NCBI RefSeq assembly: GCF_016907715.1
Contig: NZ_JAFBCM010000001.1
Location: 2,108,001-2,172,000 of the forward strand
Reading direction: 5' to 3'
DNA length: 64,000 nt
Source: Tenggerimyces flavus
Lineage (GTDB): Bacteria > Actinomycetota > Actinomycetes > Propionibacteriales > Actinopolymorphaceae
Below are positions 43,475 through 52,834 of the stretch, in pieces; within the stretch, counting starts at the first letter, position 1; the number at the start of each line of letters is the position of its first letter. The translations under genes were made by a program, and so were the position numbers. The notes below the pieces were generated by a model. It saw only the letters and a list, made by a program, of their open reading frames with translations, searched no databases and had not been told where the DNA came from.

Positions 43475-44185
43475 ATGAACGTCGTGGTGATCGAGTCGAC
43501 CTTCCGCGGGCCCAGCCGGAGCGGGAACGGTGGCTACTCGGCAGGCCTGCTCGCGTCCACCGCCCACCCCGAGGGCGCGGCCGTCGAGGTGACGCTGCGG
43601 CAGCCGCCGCCGCTGGAGACCCCGCTGAACGTCGTCGACGGCGAGCTCAGATCGGCAGAAGCCGAGGCAGGGGCGACGATCGCGACGTCGAGGCAGGTGA
43701 CGTTCGAGGACGACCCGATCGACCCGGTGTCGTTCGTCGAGGCCAAGCAGGCGGAGGCGAGGTACGGCGGCCTCGCCGGGCACCCGTTCCCCTACTGCTT
43801 CGGCTGCGGAACGAGCCGCACCGACGGCGACGGCCTGTGCCTGCGGCCCGGTCCGATTGGCGACGGCCGCGCGGCGTGTACGTGGGTGCCGCACCAGGCG
43901 TTCGCGCGAGGCGACAGCCCGTCGGTGCCCGTCGTCTGGGCCGCGCTCGACTGCTCCGGCGGCTGGACCGCGGACGTCACCGGCCGCCCGTGCGTCCTCG
44001 GCCGGATGACCGCCCAGATCGACGCGCTCCCCGTCACCGGCGAGCGCTGCGTGGTGATGGGCCGCATGCTGAACGAGGACGGCAGGAAGCTCTTCACCGC
44101 GTCGACGTTGTACGACGAGACCGGCCGCGTGCTCGGAAGGGCCAAGCACGTCTGGATCACCGTCGACCCGTCCGCCTTCGAATAG
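43475..44185 (+). CDS. Hotdog-fold thioesterase-like protein
   Basis: The 236-residue protein looks like a two-part hotdog protein. The first 110 residues contain GGYSAGLLA and a strand-rich region. The second part has HPFPYCFGCGTSR (a CxxC pair), WAALDCSGGWTADV and RMTAQIDALPVTGERCVVMG. Similar actinobacterial proteins act on acyl-CoA or acyl-carrier thioesters, but none is well characterised. It is followed 11 bp later by a GNAT gene. Confidence 0.72.
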   Translation: MNVVVIESTFRGPSRSGNGGYSAGLLASTAHPEGAAVEVTLRQPPPLETPLNVVDGELRSAEAEAGATIATSRQVTFEDDPIDPVSFVEAKQAEARYGGLAGHPFPYCFGCGTSRTDGDGLCLRPGPIGDGRAACTWVPHQAFARGDSPSVPVVWAALDCSGGWTADVTGRPCVLGRMTAQIDALPVTGERCVVMGRMLNEDGRKLFTASTLYDETGRVLGRAKHVWITVDPSAFE

Positions 44186-44196
44186 GCTCCCCTGCC

Positions 44197-44667
44197 ATGG
44201 ACCTGCGCCCAGCCACCAACGGCGACGCCGAGGAAGTGGCCGACATCTGGTACCGCGGCTGGCAGGACGGCCACCTCGGCAACGTTCCCGACGAGCTGGT
44301 CGCGATCCGTACCGAGGAGACGTTCCACACCCGCGCCGCCGACCGCGTCGGCGACACCACCGTCGCGACCGTCGACGGCAACGTAGCGGGCTTCGTGATG
44401 GTGGTCCAAGACGAGGTCGAGCAGGTGTACGTCGACACCACCCACCGCGGCTCCGGCGTCGCAAGCGCTCTGCTCGAAGAGGCCGAACGCCAGGTCAAAG
44501 CGAACGGCCACGACCGGGCCTGGCTCGCCGTCGCCGGCGGCAACGCGAGAGCGCGGCGGTTCTACGAACGTCAAGGCTGGAAGGACGAAGGCCCGTTCGA
44601 CTACCCCGCCGTCACGGAGCAGGGCACCTTCCCGGTGCCCTGCAACCGCTACGTCAAGAAGCTCTAG
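44197..44667 (+). CDS. GNAT family N-acetyltransferase
   Basis: The 156-residue protein has the GNAT fold. The acetyl-CoA pyrophosphate loop is HRGSGVASALLEEAE (about 90-104), preceded by VEQVYVDT, and a C-terminal NARARRFYERQGWKDEG motif. Substrates of such proteins vary (amines, protein N termini, drugs) and cannot be inferred. It lies 11 bp after the hotdog gene and its stop directly abuts the convergent NgcG-like permease. Confidence 0.86.
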   Translation: MDLRPATNGDAEEVADIWYRGWQDGHLGNVPDELVAIRTEETFHTRAADRVGDTTVATVDGNVAGFVMVVQDEVEQVYVDTTHRGSGVASALLEEAERQVKANGHDRAWLAVAGGNARARRFYERQGWKDEGPFDYPAVTEQGTFPVPCNRYVKKL

Positions 44668-45612
44668 CTACTTCAGCGCGCCCGCGGTGAGGCCTTCCTC
44701 CACGCGGCGCTGGAAGACGATGTAGACCGCGAGTACCGGGATCATCGCGATGATCAGGCCCGCGAACATCTCCGCCACCGACGTTGGGCTGGACTCGTAC
44801 CGCATCTTCAACGCCAGGTCCGCCAACCCCTGTGTCAGCAGCAGGTTGGAGCCCTGATCGTCCTTCTGCGGGTTCAACACCACCGGGAGCAGGTACTGGT
44901 TCCACTGCCCGAGGAAGTTGAACACACCAATGGAAATCAAACCAGGCTTGGCCAAAGGCAGCATGATCTGGAAGAACGTCCGGAAGTGTCCCGCCCCGTC
45001 GATGAACGCCGACTCCGCCAGCTCCTTCGGCAACGACTGGAAGAACGCCGTCAGGAAGAACACCGAGAACGGCAGCGAGAACGCCACGTACACGACGATC
45101 AGACCCTGCAGGTTCTGGAACAGCCCTAGCGACTGCGTCACCTTGAACAGCGGAACGATCGCCAGGAACAGCGGGAACGTCATGCCAGCAAGGAAGACGT
45201 AGTAGACGATCCGGCTGCCCGGGAACTCGTACCGCGCCAGAACGTACGCCGCCATCGACGAGAATAGCAACGTGAACAGCACACCGAACACCACGACGAT
45301 CACGGTGTTGAGGAAGAACTGGTCGATGTTCGCCGTCTCCCAGGCCCGCGCGTACGTGCCGAACTGCCACTTCGCCGGCAACGCGAACGGGGACGAGAAG
45401 ATCTCGGTGTTGTTCTTGAACGACGACAGCAGCACCCACAGCATCGGCAGCAGGACGAGCAACGCCCAAGCCACCAGGAAGATCTGCGGAACGCCGTCGG
45501 ACAGGATGCGGGCGCCGCCGAAGCGGCGCGTACCCACGGCCTCGAGACCGGGCTCGGACGGTGGCTCGCCGGACGGCTCCGTCGGAGGAGCGGCGGTCGG
45601 CATGGTGGTCAT
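44668..45612 (-). CDS. Carbohydrate ABC transporter permease (MalG/NgcG type)
   Basis: The 314-residue permease has about six membrane helices after a 30-residue Pro/Glu-rich N terminus. The EAA loop is ELAESAFIDGAGHFRTFFQIMLP, where the ATPase docks. It is the last gene of an importer set with NgcF-like and NgcE-like genes. No ATPase is encoded here; in Streptomyces one shared ATPase (MsiK) serves such importers, so an unlinked one is expected. Confidence 0.9.
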   Translation of the reverse strand: MTTMPTAAPPTEPSGEPPSEPGLEAVGTRRFGGARILSDGVPQIFLVAWALLVLLPMLWVLLSSFKNNTEIFSSPFALPAKWQFGTYARAWETANIDQFFLNTVIVVVFGVLFTLLFSSMAAYVLARYEFPGSRIVYYVFLAGMTFPLFLAIVPLFKVTQSLGLFQNLQGLIVVYVAFSLPFSVFFLTAFFQSLPKELAESAFIDGAGHFRTFFQIMLPLAKPGLISIGVFNFLGQWNQYLLPVVLNPQKDDQGSNLLLTQGLADLALKMRYESSPTSVAEMFAGLIIAMIPVLAVYIVFQRRVEEGLTAGALK

Positions 45613-45632
45613 TGGCTATCTCCGTCCGTCAC

Positions 45633-46553
45633 TCAGTACTCGATCTTCTCGCGTCGCGTGATCCGGAACGTCACGACCGCGAGAATCAAGGAGAAGATCA
45701 ACAGCATCGTCGCCATCGCCGACGCGTAGCCGAACAGCGAGTTGCCCTGGAACGCGGTGCGATAGAGCTGCGTCGCCATCACGTCCGCGCCGCTGTCGGC
45801 GGACAGGCCGTTCCGCGCCATGACCGACAGCAGACCGAACATGTCCAGCGTGCCGATGCCGATGAAGACGATCGCCGTCTGTACGTGCCCCCAGAGCAAC
45901 GGCAACGTCAGATGGAAGAACATCCGAGTCCGGCTCGCGCCGTCGATCGCCGCGGCCTCGAACAGCTCCCGAGGGATCTGCTGCATGCCGGCGATGAACA
46001 GCACCATGAAGAAACCGACGCCGGCCCAGATCGCCACGAAGGCGATCGCCCACAAGATGATGCCCTGGTTGCCGAGTGGTCCGTTCGGGATGATCGACAG
46101 CATGTCGATCCCGATCCAGCTCAGGAACTTCTCCAGCAGTCCGCCCTGCGGTGCGTAGATGAACTGGAACATGATCGCGATGATCACGACCGGCAGCACC
46201 TGTGGGAAGAAATAGACCACTCGGTAGAACTTCGAACCCGCCAGGCCGGACCGGGCGCCGCCCGTTCCGCCTCGTGTGAGCAAGGCGGCAAGGACCAACG
46301 AGAACGTGAGTGTCACGATCGGAATGACAATCAACAACTTCACGTTGTTGGAGACCGCGTGCCACCACTCGGCGTCCTGGAAAAGGCTGATGTAGTTCTG
46401 CAGGCCGACGTAGTTGAACGTCGGAGTCAACCCCGTCCAGTCCGTCAAAGAAATCTGCACGCCCTGGATGAACGGCGAAAGCACGAACACCAGATACAGG
46501 GCGAGTGGCGGAGTCAGGAACGTGATGATGAACGGCCATCGTCCCTTACGCAT
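45633..46553 (-). CDS. Carbohydrate ABC transporter permease (MalF/NgcF type)
   Basis: The 306-residue permease has six helices, beginning ITFLTPPLALYLVFVLSPFIQG. The EAA loop reads ELFEAAAIDGASRTRMFFHLTLPLL. It would pair with the NgcG-like permease to form the membrane channel of an amino-sugar importer. A 20-bp gap separates the two permease genes and 12 bp separates it from the binding protein, so all are in one operon. Confidence 0.9.
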   Translation of the reverse strand: MRKGRWPFIITFLTPPLALYLVFVLSPFIQGVQISLTDWTGLTPTFNYVGLQNYISLFQDAEWWHAVSNNVKLLIVIPIVTLTFSLVLAALLTRGGTGGARSGLAGSKFYRVVYFFPQVLPVVIIAIMFQFIYAPQGGLLEKFLSWIGIDMLSIIPNGPLGNQGIILWAIAFVAIWAGVGFFMVLFIAGMQQIPRELFEAAAIDGASRTRMFFHLTLPLLWGHVQTAIVFIGIGTLDMFGLLSVMARNGLSADSGADVMATQLYRTAFQGNSLFGYASAMATMLLIFSLILAVVTFRITRREKIEY

Positions 46554-46565
46554 CGTCGACCGTCC

Positions 46566-48014
46566 TTACCTCGAGAGCTTCTTGATCTTCGGGTCTTTCT
46601 TGACGCGGTCCGCGACCTTCTGCGCCCGCGCGACGAACCCGTTGGCGTCGAGATTGCCGGTGAGCAGCTGGCCCATCGCGCCCTCGATGTCGTCCTTCAT
46701 CGGCACGTACCAGCCCGTGTATCTCCAGGGCTGGATGCGTTCGGCTGCCTGCGCGGCGTCGTACGCGTCCAGCGAGGATTTCAGCACGGTGTCGACGTCC
46801 TGGTCGTCGTGCGCACCCTTGACCACGGTCAGCGTGTAGGTGAGCTCGGCGAACTTCTGCGCGGCCTCTTTGGAGAGCATGGTGCGGAGGTACTCCAGGC
46901 CGCCATTGACGTTCTTTCCCTTGCTGGGAACGACGAACGACTCGGTCGTGCCGTACGGGATCGCCTCGTAGCCGAGCTTGTCGCCCGCATCGAGCGACGG
47001 CGTCGGCGTGATCGCCATCTTGAAGTCCGCCGGGAGCTGCGACCCGAGCTCGCTCTTCAGCCACGAGCCGCAGGGGATGATCGCGGCCTTGCCGCTCGCC
47101 CACTGCGCCTGTGCCTGGACATGCGTCAGGCTGGCGGTGCCACGCATGATGTAGCCCTTGGACTTCAGCTCGAAGAACGCCTCCGCGACCGCCTTCACCG
47201 CGTCCTGCGACCAGGCCCCGTCCTCGAGGTTGTCGATGTTCTTCATCACGTCGTTGCCGCCGTGCTTGGTGACCATCGCGGCGAACACGGTGACCATGTA
47301 GTTGGGGTACTGACCCTGGTACGTCCACAGCGGCAGGTCGGCCGCCTTGGTCTTGACGCCGAGCGCCATCAGGTCGTCCCAGGTCTTCGCCGGTTCCCAG
47401 CCGTTCTTCTCGAACAGCGCGGCGTTGTGCCAGATGCCGTTGATGTTCAGGGCGTACGGAAGGCCGTACACCTTGCCCTCGATGGTGAGCTGGTCCAGAG
47501 CCCCGTCGACCAGGGTGTCGCGGATCTTCTTGCCCTCGAAGTCCAGGGACGGCGCGTCGAGGAAGCGGTCGTCGATGACGGTGAGCTGGCCCGTCGTGGC
47601 GAGCGTCGTGGTGTCGAGCGCCTGGGCACCGGAGTTGTCGACGACGTCCGGTGGGCTGCCCTGCACGAAGCGCGGCTGCAGCTGCGGGGTGATGTCCTGC
47701 GTCCCGGTGTGCTTGACCGCGGCGTCGGGGAAGCGCTTCTTGTACATCGTCTGGTGGTACTTGGCGTACTCGTCGCTGAAGCCACCCTTGAAGATGACCA
47801 CGTCGAGGGGCGCCTTCGGGTCGACACCGAACGGGTTGTCCGCGCTCTCCGACACCGCTGGCGTCGGCTTGTTCTCCGTGCCCGTTGGCGTACCGCCACC
47901 TCCGGTCGCGCACGCGGCCAGCAGCGCTGGGCTGCCTGCCACCGCGCCTAGTGTCGCCGCCGACCCGAGAAATCCCCTGCGACCGAGCCGGCTCGACACC
48001 TGGTCCTCGCTCAT
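46566..48014 (-). CDS. ngcE: NgcE-type N-acetylglucosamine/diacetylchitobiose-binding lipoprotein (paralog 1)
   Basis: The 482-residue lipoprotein has a twin-arginine leader (R12-R13-G-F-L) and lipobox LAAC ending at C35. The mature segment NPFGVDPKAPLDVVIFKGGFSDEYA and the block LQPRFVQGSPPDVVDNSGAQ match the NgcE group of GlcNAc and chitobiose-binding proteins. ATG 48014 is preferred, with GGGGGAC upstream. A paralog lies directly upstream and both would have to use the single permease pair. Sugar specificity is inferred from family. Confidence 0.85.
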   Translation of the reverse strand: MSEDQVSSRLGRRGFLGSAATLGAVAGSPALLAACATGGGGTPTGTENKPTPAVSESADNPFGVDPKAPLDVVIFKGGFSDEYAKYHQTMYKKRFPDAAVKHTGTQDITPQLQPRFVQGSPPDVVDNSGAQALDTTTLATTGQLTVIDDRFLDAPSLDFEGKKIRDTLVDGALDQLTIEGKVYGLPYALNINGIWHNAALFEKNGWEPAKTWDDLMALGVKTKAADLPLWTYQGQYPNYMVTVFAAMVTKHGGNDVMKNIDNLEDGAWSQDAVKAVAEAFFELKSKGYIMRGTASLTHVQAQAQWASGKAAIIPCGSWLKSELGSQLPADFKMAITPTPSLDAGDKLGYEAIPYGTTESFVVPSKGKNVNGGLEYLRTMLSKEAAQKFAELTYTLTVVKGAHDDQDVDTVLKSSLDAYDAAQAAERIQPWRYTGWYVPMKDDIEGAMGQLLTGNLDANGFVARAQKVADRVKKDPKIKKLSR

Positions 48015-48074
48015 GTCCCCCAACTCCCGTTCGATGGACAGCCCGTGGGCGAAGTCTGCTCCAAGCGCCAGAGC

Positions 48075-48100
48075 GGACCGCAGGGATGTCCCTGCGGTCC
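48075..48100 (-). terminator. Perfect 12-bp intergenic hairpin between the two binding-protein genes
   Basis: GGACCGCAGGGA and TCCCTGCGGTCC flank a two-base loop. There is no U-run, so partial termination or mRNA protection is likely. It would let the upstream binding protein be made in excess over the downstream genes, as seen at malE-malF junctions. Confidence 0.65.
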
Positions 48101-48141
48101 CGCCCGGTGCAGCCTTACGTCGCCCACGGCCTCATTGTGTT

Positions 48142-49569
48142 TCAGCGTTGGAACTTCTTGATCTTCGGGTCCTTCTTGACCGCGTCGGCCTTCTTCTGCG
48201 CCCGCGCGATGAAGCCGGCCGCGTCGAGGTTGCCCGTGAGCAGCTGGCCCATCGCGCCCTCGACCTCGTCCTTGAGCGAGACGTACCAACCGGAGTACTT
48301 CACCGGGTCGATCCGCTCGACCTTCAGCGCCGCCTGGTGCACCTCGAGCGACGACTTGAGCACGCTGTCGAGCTCCTGGTCGTCGTGCGCGCCGTTCACC
48401 ACGGTGAGCGTGTACGTCAGCTCGGCGAACTTCTGCGCGCCCTCCTTGGAGAGCATGATCCGCAGGTACTCCAGACCACCGGGACCGTTCTTCGCCTTGG
48501 AGGGAACGATGAACGTCTCACCCGGGCTCCACGGCACCGCGTCGTACGGCAGCTTGTCGCTCGCGTCGACCGACGGCGTCGGCTGGATCGCCATCTTGAA
48601 GTCCGCCGGAAGCTGCGACCCGAGCTCGCTCTTCAACCACGAGCCACAGGGGATCATCGCGGCCTTGTGCTGCGCCCACGCCGCCTGCGACTGGATGTGG
48701 GTGAGACCGGCGGTGCCCGGCAGGATGTAGCCCTTGGTCTTCAGCTCGAAGAACTTCTCCGCGACGACCTTCACCGCGTCCTGCGACCAGGCGCCGTCCT
48801 CGAGGTTGTCGACGTTCTTCAGGACCTCGTTGCCGCCGAGCTTCTGCACCATCGGCCAGAACACCGAGACCATGTAGCCCGGATACTGCCCCTGGTACGT
48901 CCACAGCGGGATCTTCGCGGCCTTGGTCTTCTCGCCGAGCGCCATCAGGTCGTCCCAGGTCTTCGCCGGTTCCCAGCCGTTCTTCTCGAACAGCGCGGCG
49001 TCGTGCCAGAGGCCGTTGATGTTCAGCGCGTACGGCAGTCCGTACGCCTTGCCCTCGATCTCGGCCGGGACGAGCGCGCCGTCGATCAGCGTGTCGCCGA
49101 TGGTCTTGCCCTCGAAGTCGAACGAGGGAGCGCTGGTGAAGCTCTCGCCGATCTCCGTCAGCTGCCCCTGTGTGGCGAGCGTCGTGTAGTCCATCGCCTG
49201 CGCGCCGGAGTTGTCGATGACGTCCGGCGGGCTGCCCTGGACGAACCGCGGCTGCAGCTGCGGCGTGATGTCCTGGGTGCCCGTGTGCTTGACGTCGGAG
49301 TCCGGGTACGCCTTCTTGTACATGGACTCGTGGAACTTCGCGTACTCGTCGGAGAAGCCACCCTTGAAGATGACGACGTCGAGTGCTGCCTTGGGGTCGA
49401 CGCCGAACGGGTTCTTCTCATCCGCCGAGACCGCCGGCGTGGGGTTGTTGTTCGAGGCCGGCGGGGTGCCTCCACCGGTCGCACATGCGGCCAGCGTCGC
49501 CGGTGCTCCCGCAGCGGCTCCGAGGATTGCCGCTCTGCGAAGGAAGTCTCGGCGTTCGATACTGCTCAT
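48142..49569 (-). CDS. NgcE-type carbohydrate-binding lipoprotein (paralog 2)
   Basis: The 475-residue protein is a close paralog of the next gene, with the same NPFGVDPKAALDVVIFKGGFSDEYAK and QDITPQLQPRF blocks. It has a twin-arginine leader (R6-R7-D-F-L) and lipobox LAAC ending at C29. It is the first gene of the importer operon and lies upstream of a strong hairpin, so it may be the most abundant component. Differences between the paralogs around the central region could mean two sugar ranges for one channel. Confidence 0.85.
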   Translation of the reverse strand: MSSIERRDFLRRAAILGAAAGAPATLAACATGGGTPPASNNNPTPAVSADEKNPFGVDPKAALDVVIFKGGFSDEYAKFHESMYKKAYPDSDVKHTGTQDITPQLQPRFVQGSPPDVIDNSGAQAMDYTTLATQGQLTEIGESFTSAPSFDFEGKTIGDTLIDGALVPAEIEGKAYGLPYALNINGLWHDAALFEKNGWEPAKTWDDLMALGEKTKAAKIPLWTYQGQYPGYMVSVFWPMVQKLGGNEVLKNVDNLEDGAWSQDAVKVVAEKFFELKTKGYILPGTAGLTHIQSQAAWAQHKAAMIPCGSWLKSELGSQLPADFKMAIQPTPSVDASDKLPYDAVPWSPGETFIVPSKAKNGPGGLEYLRIMLSKEGAQKFAELTYTLTVVNGAHDDQELDSVLKSSLEVHQAALKVERIDPVKYSGWYVSLKDEVEGAMGQLLTGNLDAAGFIARAQKKADAVKKDPKIKKFQR

Positions 49570-49936
49570 TGGCGTGCCTCCATACGCGATTCCCAGTCAC
49601 GGGTCGTGAAGATGGACTGGGCCGTCGGTACGTCCTCCCGAGATCCGTCGTGCTGACCCCGTGACGCCGTGCCGAGAGCCTTCGAGTGGTCCGCAGCGTG
49701 CGGAGTGGGCGTAGCGTAATGCGAGATGTTGGTCGTAACAAGGCCCGTTCACGCAGGATCGCGCAGTCTTAACCGAGGCGTGACACGCCTCGCCTCCTGA
49801 CGTCGTTAGGCCCTGCTGCGGCTGCCTATACGGCATGCTTGACACGATAGAGGTCGGCCAACCAAGCCGTTGGAAACTTACCGCCCTGTCCGCTGTTGGT
49901 CCAGAATTTACCGCGCGACGAGAAGGGGAGGTCGCG
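49570..49936. other. Divergent promoter region of the importer operon and LacI gene
   Basis: The 367-bp gap contains no supported gene. A 19-bp dyad, CGAGGCGT-GAC-ACGCCTCG, lies at 49774-49792. Short repeats ACTTACCGCC and ATTTACCGCG occur near 49874 and 49906. A CG-centred LacI operator is not obvious. Confidence 0.5.
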
Positions 49937-50977
49937 ATGAGCGCTCCCGAGGTAGTGACGCTGGGCGATGTCGCGCGCCGGGCGGGAGTCTCGCTGGCAA
50001 CCGCGTCCCGGGTCCTGAACGGCAGTACGCGACGCGTGAACGAGGAGTTGCGGACGCTCGTTCACGACGCCGCCTCGGCACTCGGCTATACGCCGAACCT
50101 GCATGCGCAGGCCGTGGCCCGAGGCACCTCTTCCACGGTCGGGCTGATCGTGCACGACATCGGCGACCCGTACTTCTCCGCGATCGCCTCGGGCGTCATG
50201 CGCGTAGCGGACGATCGAGGGCTGATCGTCACGTTGGGGACGACCTCGCGCAATCCGAATCGCGAGGTGCAGTACGTCGCGATGATGCGCGCACAGCGGG
50301 CTCGCGCGGTGATCCTCGCCGGGTCGCGGGTCGCCGATCGAGAGCAGACCGAACGGCTGTCGGCCGAGGTCACCGCGTTCCGGCGCGGTGGCGGACGGGT
50401 CGCGGCGGTGTCGCAGCAGAAGCTGCCGACCGACACGGTGTTGCCGGAGAACCGGGCCGGGGCGCGGGAACTGGCGACCCGGTTGGCGGAGCTCGGGCAT
50501 CGTCGCTTCGGGGTGCTGGCCGGACCGCGCACCATACTTACCGCGCGCGACCGGCTGTCGGGGTTCCGGGCGGGGCTCTCCGACGCGGGGCTGCCGCTGG
50601 ATCCGGAAGCGGTGATCGAGGGTCCGTTCACGCGCGACGGCGGCTATCAGGCGGCGCGCGAGCTGCTGGAGCGCAAGCTGGGCGTGACGTGCGTGTTCGC
50701 GGTGAACGACGTGATGGCAGTCGGTGCGATGGCGGCTTGTCGCGAGTTGGGTGTGTCCGTTCCCGGGGATCTGTCGATGGCGGGGTTCGACGACATCGAG
50801 ACGTTGCGCGACCTCGTTCCTCCGTTGACGACGGTGCGGTTGCCGTTGGAGGAGATGGGCATGCGGGCGGCGGAGCTGGCGCTGGACCTCGAGCCGCCGG
50901 ACCGCGACCGGTTGATCCGGATCCGCGGTGAGGTCGTTTTGCGGGAGAGCACCCGAAAGATCCGTTCTCGCGGCTAG
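49937..50977 (+). CDS. LacI family transcriptional regulator (importer-linked)
   Basis: The 346-residue repressor begins with the LacI helix-turn-helix (TLGDVARRAGVSLATASRVLNGSTRRVNEE, about 8-37). The hinge helix ends near AVARGTSSTVGLIVHDI. The rest is a periplasmic-binding-protein-like sensor with FAVNDVMAVGAMAA and MAGFDDIETLRDLVPPLTTV. GGGGAGG precedes the ATG. It is divergent from the NgcE operon and is the likely regulator of amino-sugar uptake. Confidence 0.9.
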   Translation: MSAPEVVTLGDVARRAGVSLATASRVLNGSTRRVNEELRTLVHDAASALGYTPNLHAQAVARGTSSTVGLIVHDIGDPYFSAIASGVMRVADDRGLIVTLGTTSRNPNREVQYVAMMRAQRARAVILAGSRVADREQTERLSAEVTAFRRGGGRVAAVSQQKLPTDTVLPENRAGARELATRLAELGHRRFGVLAGPRTILTARDRLSGFRAGLSDAGLPLDPEAVIEGPFTRDGGYQAARELLERKLGVTCVFAVNDVMAVGAMAACRELGVSVPGDLSMAGFDDIETLRDLVPPLTTVRLPLEEMGMRAAELALDLEPPDRDRLIRIRGEVVLRESTRKIRSRG

Positions 50978-51022
50978 AACGGGCTGTTGCCCGGCCCCCG
51001 CGCAGGGCCTAGGTTGCGGCGC

Positions 51023-51703
51023 ATGTGCGTACGCCCGCTTGCTGTTGTGGCGGTTGCCGCGCTCGTTCTCCTGGCTGGTTGCGGGGGCGCCGACGACTCG
51101 GGTGCGCTCGGCCCGGTGATGTCGGTCGAGAGTCCGGAGGCGAGTCCTTCCCTGTCGCCGACGGCGTCAGCGATACCGTCGGTCGTTCCGTCGGCGACGC
51201 CCGTTCGTACGGTGACCCCCACTCCCACGAAGACCAGGAGTGCTCCGACCACCAAGCCGCCGGAGAAGCCCCGCAAGCCTTCGCCGACGCCGACGCGGAA
51301 GCCGCCACCTCCACCGGAGCCGCCGGAGCCCGATCCCGAACCGGAGCCCGAGCCTAGTTCCGACATTGCCGTCTACGGGCGGTCGGAGCTGATCGTCGAG
51401 TTGAACGAGCGCCGTGCCGCCCTGGACCTCAAGCCGGTGACGTTCCGGGCCTCCACGGCGGACAAGGCCGAAGCCTGCGCGACGAAGAACCTCCGGGAGG
51501 GCACGTTCGAGCACTGCGGCTACGAGGCGCTGTTCGCCGGCACGGGCAGCAAGCGGTGGAGTGTGAAGACGATGCTCGACACCTGGTTCGACAGCCCGCC
51601 CCACCGCCGGATGCTGGTCGACCCGAAGGTGAAGTTCGCGGGCGGCGCGGCGGTCGTCAAGGGCAATCGGACGGTCGCGGCGATCGCCCTGGATTTCGAG
51701 TGA
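51023..51703 (+). CDS. CAP-domain lipoprotein with proline-rich linker
   Basis: The 226-residue protein has a lipoprotein signal (LAGC, C20). A linker of about 70 residues follows, rich in Pro, Ser, Thr, Glu and Lys (PPEPPEPDPEPEPEP). The C-terminal CAP/SCP-like domain (about 118-226) includes LNERRAALDLKPV, CATKNLREGTFEHC and WFDSPPHRRML. Bacterial CAP proteins are surface proteins of mostly unknown role. The linker probably spans the cell wall. Confidence 0.78.
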   Translation: MCVRPLAVVAVAALVLLAGCGGADDSGALGPVMSVESPEASPSLSPTASAIPSVVPSATPVRTVTPTPTKTRSAPTTKPPEKPRKPSPTPTRKPPPPPEPPEPDPEPEPEPSSDIAVYGRSELIVELNERRAALDLKPVTFRASTADKAEACATKNLREGTFEHCGYEALFAGTGSKRWSVKTMLDTWFDSPPHRRMLVDPKVKFAGGAAVVKGNRTVAAIALDFE

Positions 51704-51788
51704 TCCGGCGCCATCGCGGCGCCACCGGCTGACAGCATGCTTGGTGCGCGGTGATGGCTGTTTCGTCACGGGGGAGCTAGGAGTTGGG

Positions 51789-52829
51789 GTGGACGTTCTC
51801 GTTGTTGGTGCTGGTCAGGCCGGGTTGGCCGTCGGATATCACCTGCGTCGGCTTGGGCTCGACGCGCAGCTGGTCGACGCCGGCTCCGAGGTCGGGCACG
51901 TGTGGCGGTCGCGGTGGAACTCGCTGCGGCTGTTCACGCCCGCCCAGTACTCCGGCCTGCCCGGGCTCCCGTTCCCCGCGCCGGACGACACGCATGTCGG
52001 GCGGGCCGAGGTGGCGGACTATCTCGGGCAGTACGCCAAGCACGCCGAGCTGCCGATCCGCTTCGACGCCCGAGTGACGTCGCTGAACCGACTGGACGGC
52101 GGCTTCTCGGCGGAACTTTCGGACGGCGAACGGCTGCCGGCGACGCAGGTGGTGGTCGCGACCGGTGCGTACGCGATCCCGTACGTCCCCGCTGATCTGG
52201 CCGTTGGCGTCCCGTCCGTCCACACCTCCGCCTATCGCGAGCCGTCGCAGCTGCCCGGCGACCGGGTGCTGATCGTCGGCGGCGGGAACTCCGGCATGCA
52301 GATCGCCGACGAGCTGGCGCTCGCCGGCCGGCGGGTCACGCTCGCGGAAGGGCATCAGAACCGCGCGATCCCGCAACGGCTGCTCGGCCGCGACATCTTC
52401 TGGTGGCTGACCCGGGTCGGCGTGATGCGCGCGCCGGTCGAGGGGCGGCTGGGGCAGCGGATGAAGGCGGGCGATGGAACGGTGATCGGCACCCGCCGGA
52501 AGGACCTCGTCAGCCGCGGCGTCGTCTTCCGCCCGCGCCTGGTGTCGGCGGAGGGGGCGGCGGTCCAGTTCGAGGACGGCGCGTCGGCCGAGGTCGACGC
52601 GGTGGTGTGGGCGACCGGGTTCCGGCACGACGACTCGTTCGTCGCCGTACCCGAGGCCCTGGACGCCCGCGGCGTGCTCCGCCAGCGACACGGCGTGGTC
52701 GACGGCGTACCCGGCCTCTACACGATCGGCCGGCCGTGGCAGCGGAACATCGGGTCGAGCCTGCTGGGCTTCGTCCAGTACGACGCCGCCGTACTCGCCG
52801 AGACCGTGCTGGCCGACCGCCAGCGCTGA
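51789..52829 (+). CDS. FAD-dependent NAD(P)-binding oxidoreductase, flavin-monooxygenase-like
   Basis: The 346-residue enzyme has two dinucleotide motifs: GAGQAG at 7-12 for FAD, and VGGGNSG at about 162-168 for NAD(P)H. WNSLRLFTPAQYSGLPG and VVWATGFRHD are typical of the single-component flavin monooxygenase group (TrkA-C or YpdA-like). The GTG at 51789 has AGGAG seven bases upstream. It stands alone and its substrate is unknown. Confidence 0.85.
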   Translation: MDVLVVGAGQAGLAVGYHLRRLGLDAQLVDAGSEVGHVWRSRWNSLRLFTPAQYSGLPGLPFPAPDDTHVGRAEVADYLGQYAKHAELPIRFDARVTSLNRLDGGFSAELSDGERLPATQVVVATGAYAIPYVPADLAVGVPSVHTSAYREPSQLPGDRVLIVGGGNSGMQIADELALAGRRVTLAEGHQNRAIPQRLLGRDIFWWLTRVGVMRAPVEGRLGQRMKAGDGTVIGTRRKDLVSRGVVFRPRLVSAEGAAVQFEDGASAEVDAVVWATGFRHDDSFVAVPEALDARGVLRQRHGVVDGVPGLYTIGRPWQRNIGSSLLGFVQYDAAVLAETVLADRQR

Positions 52830-52834
52830 CGGCC

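Noticed and set aside
45561-49656. Long plus-strand frames of about 770-800 codons across the importer operon
   Set aside because: They are antisense to the permease and binding-protein genes and are low-complexity Arg/His/Asp-rich, as expected for mirrored high-GC coding sequence.
49727-49740. LacI operator TGTTGGTCGTAACA before the importer
   Set aside because: Only the outer TGTT/AACA bases are symmetrical; the centre is not, so the call is too weak.
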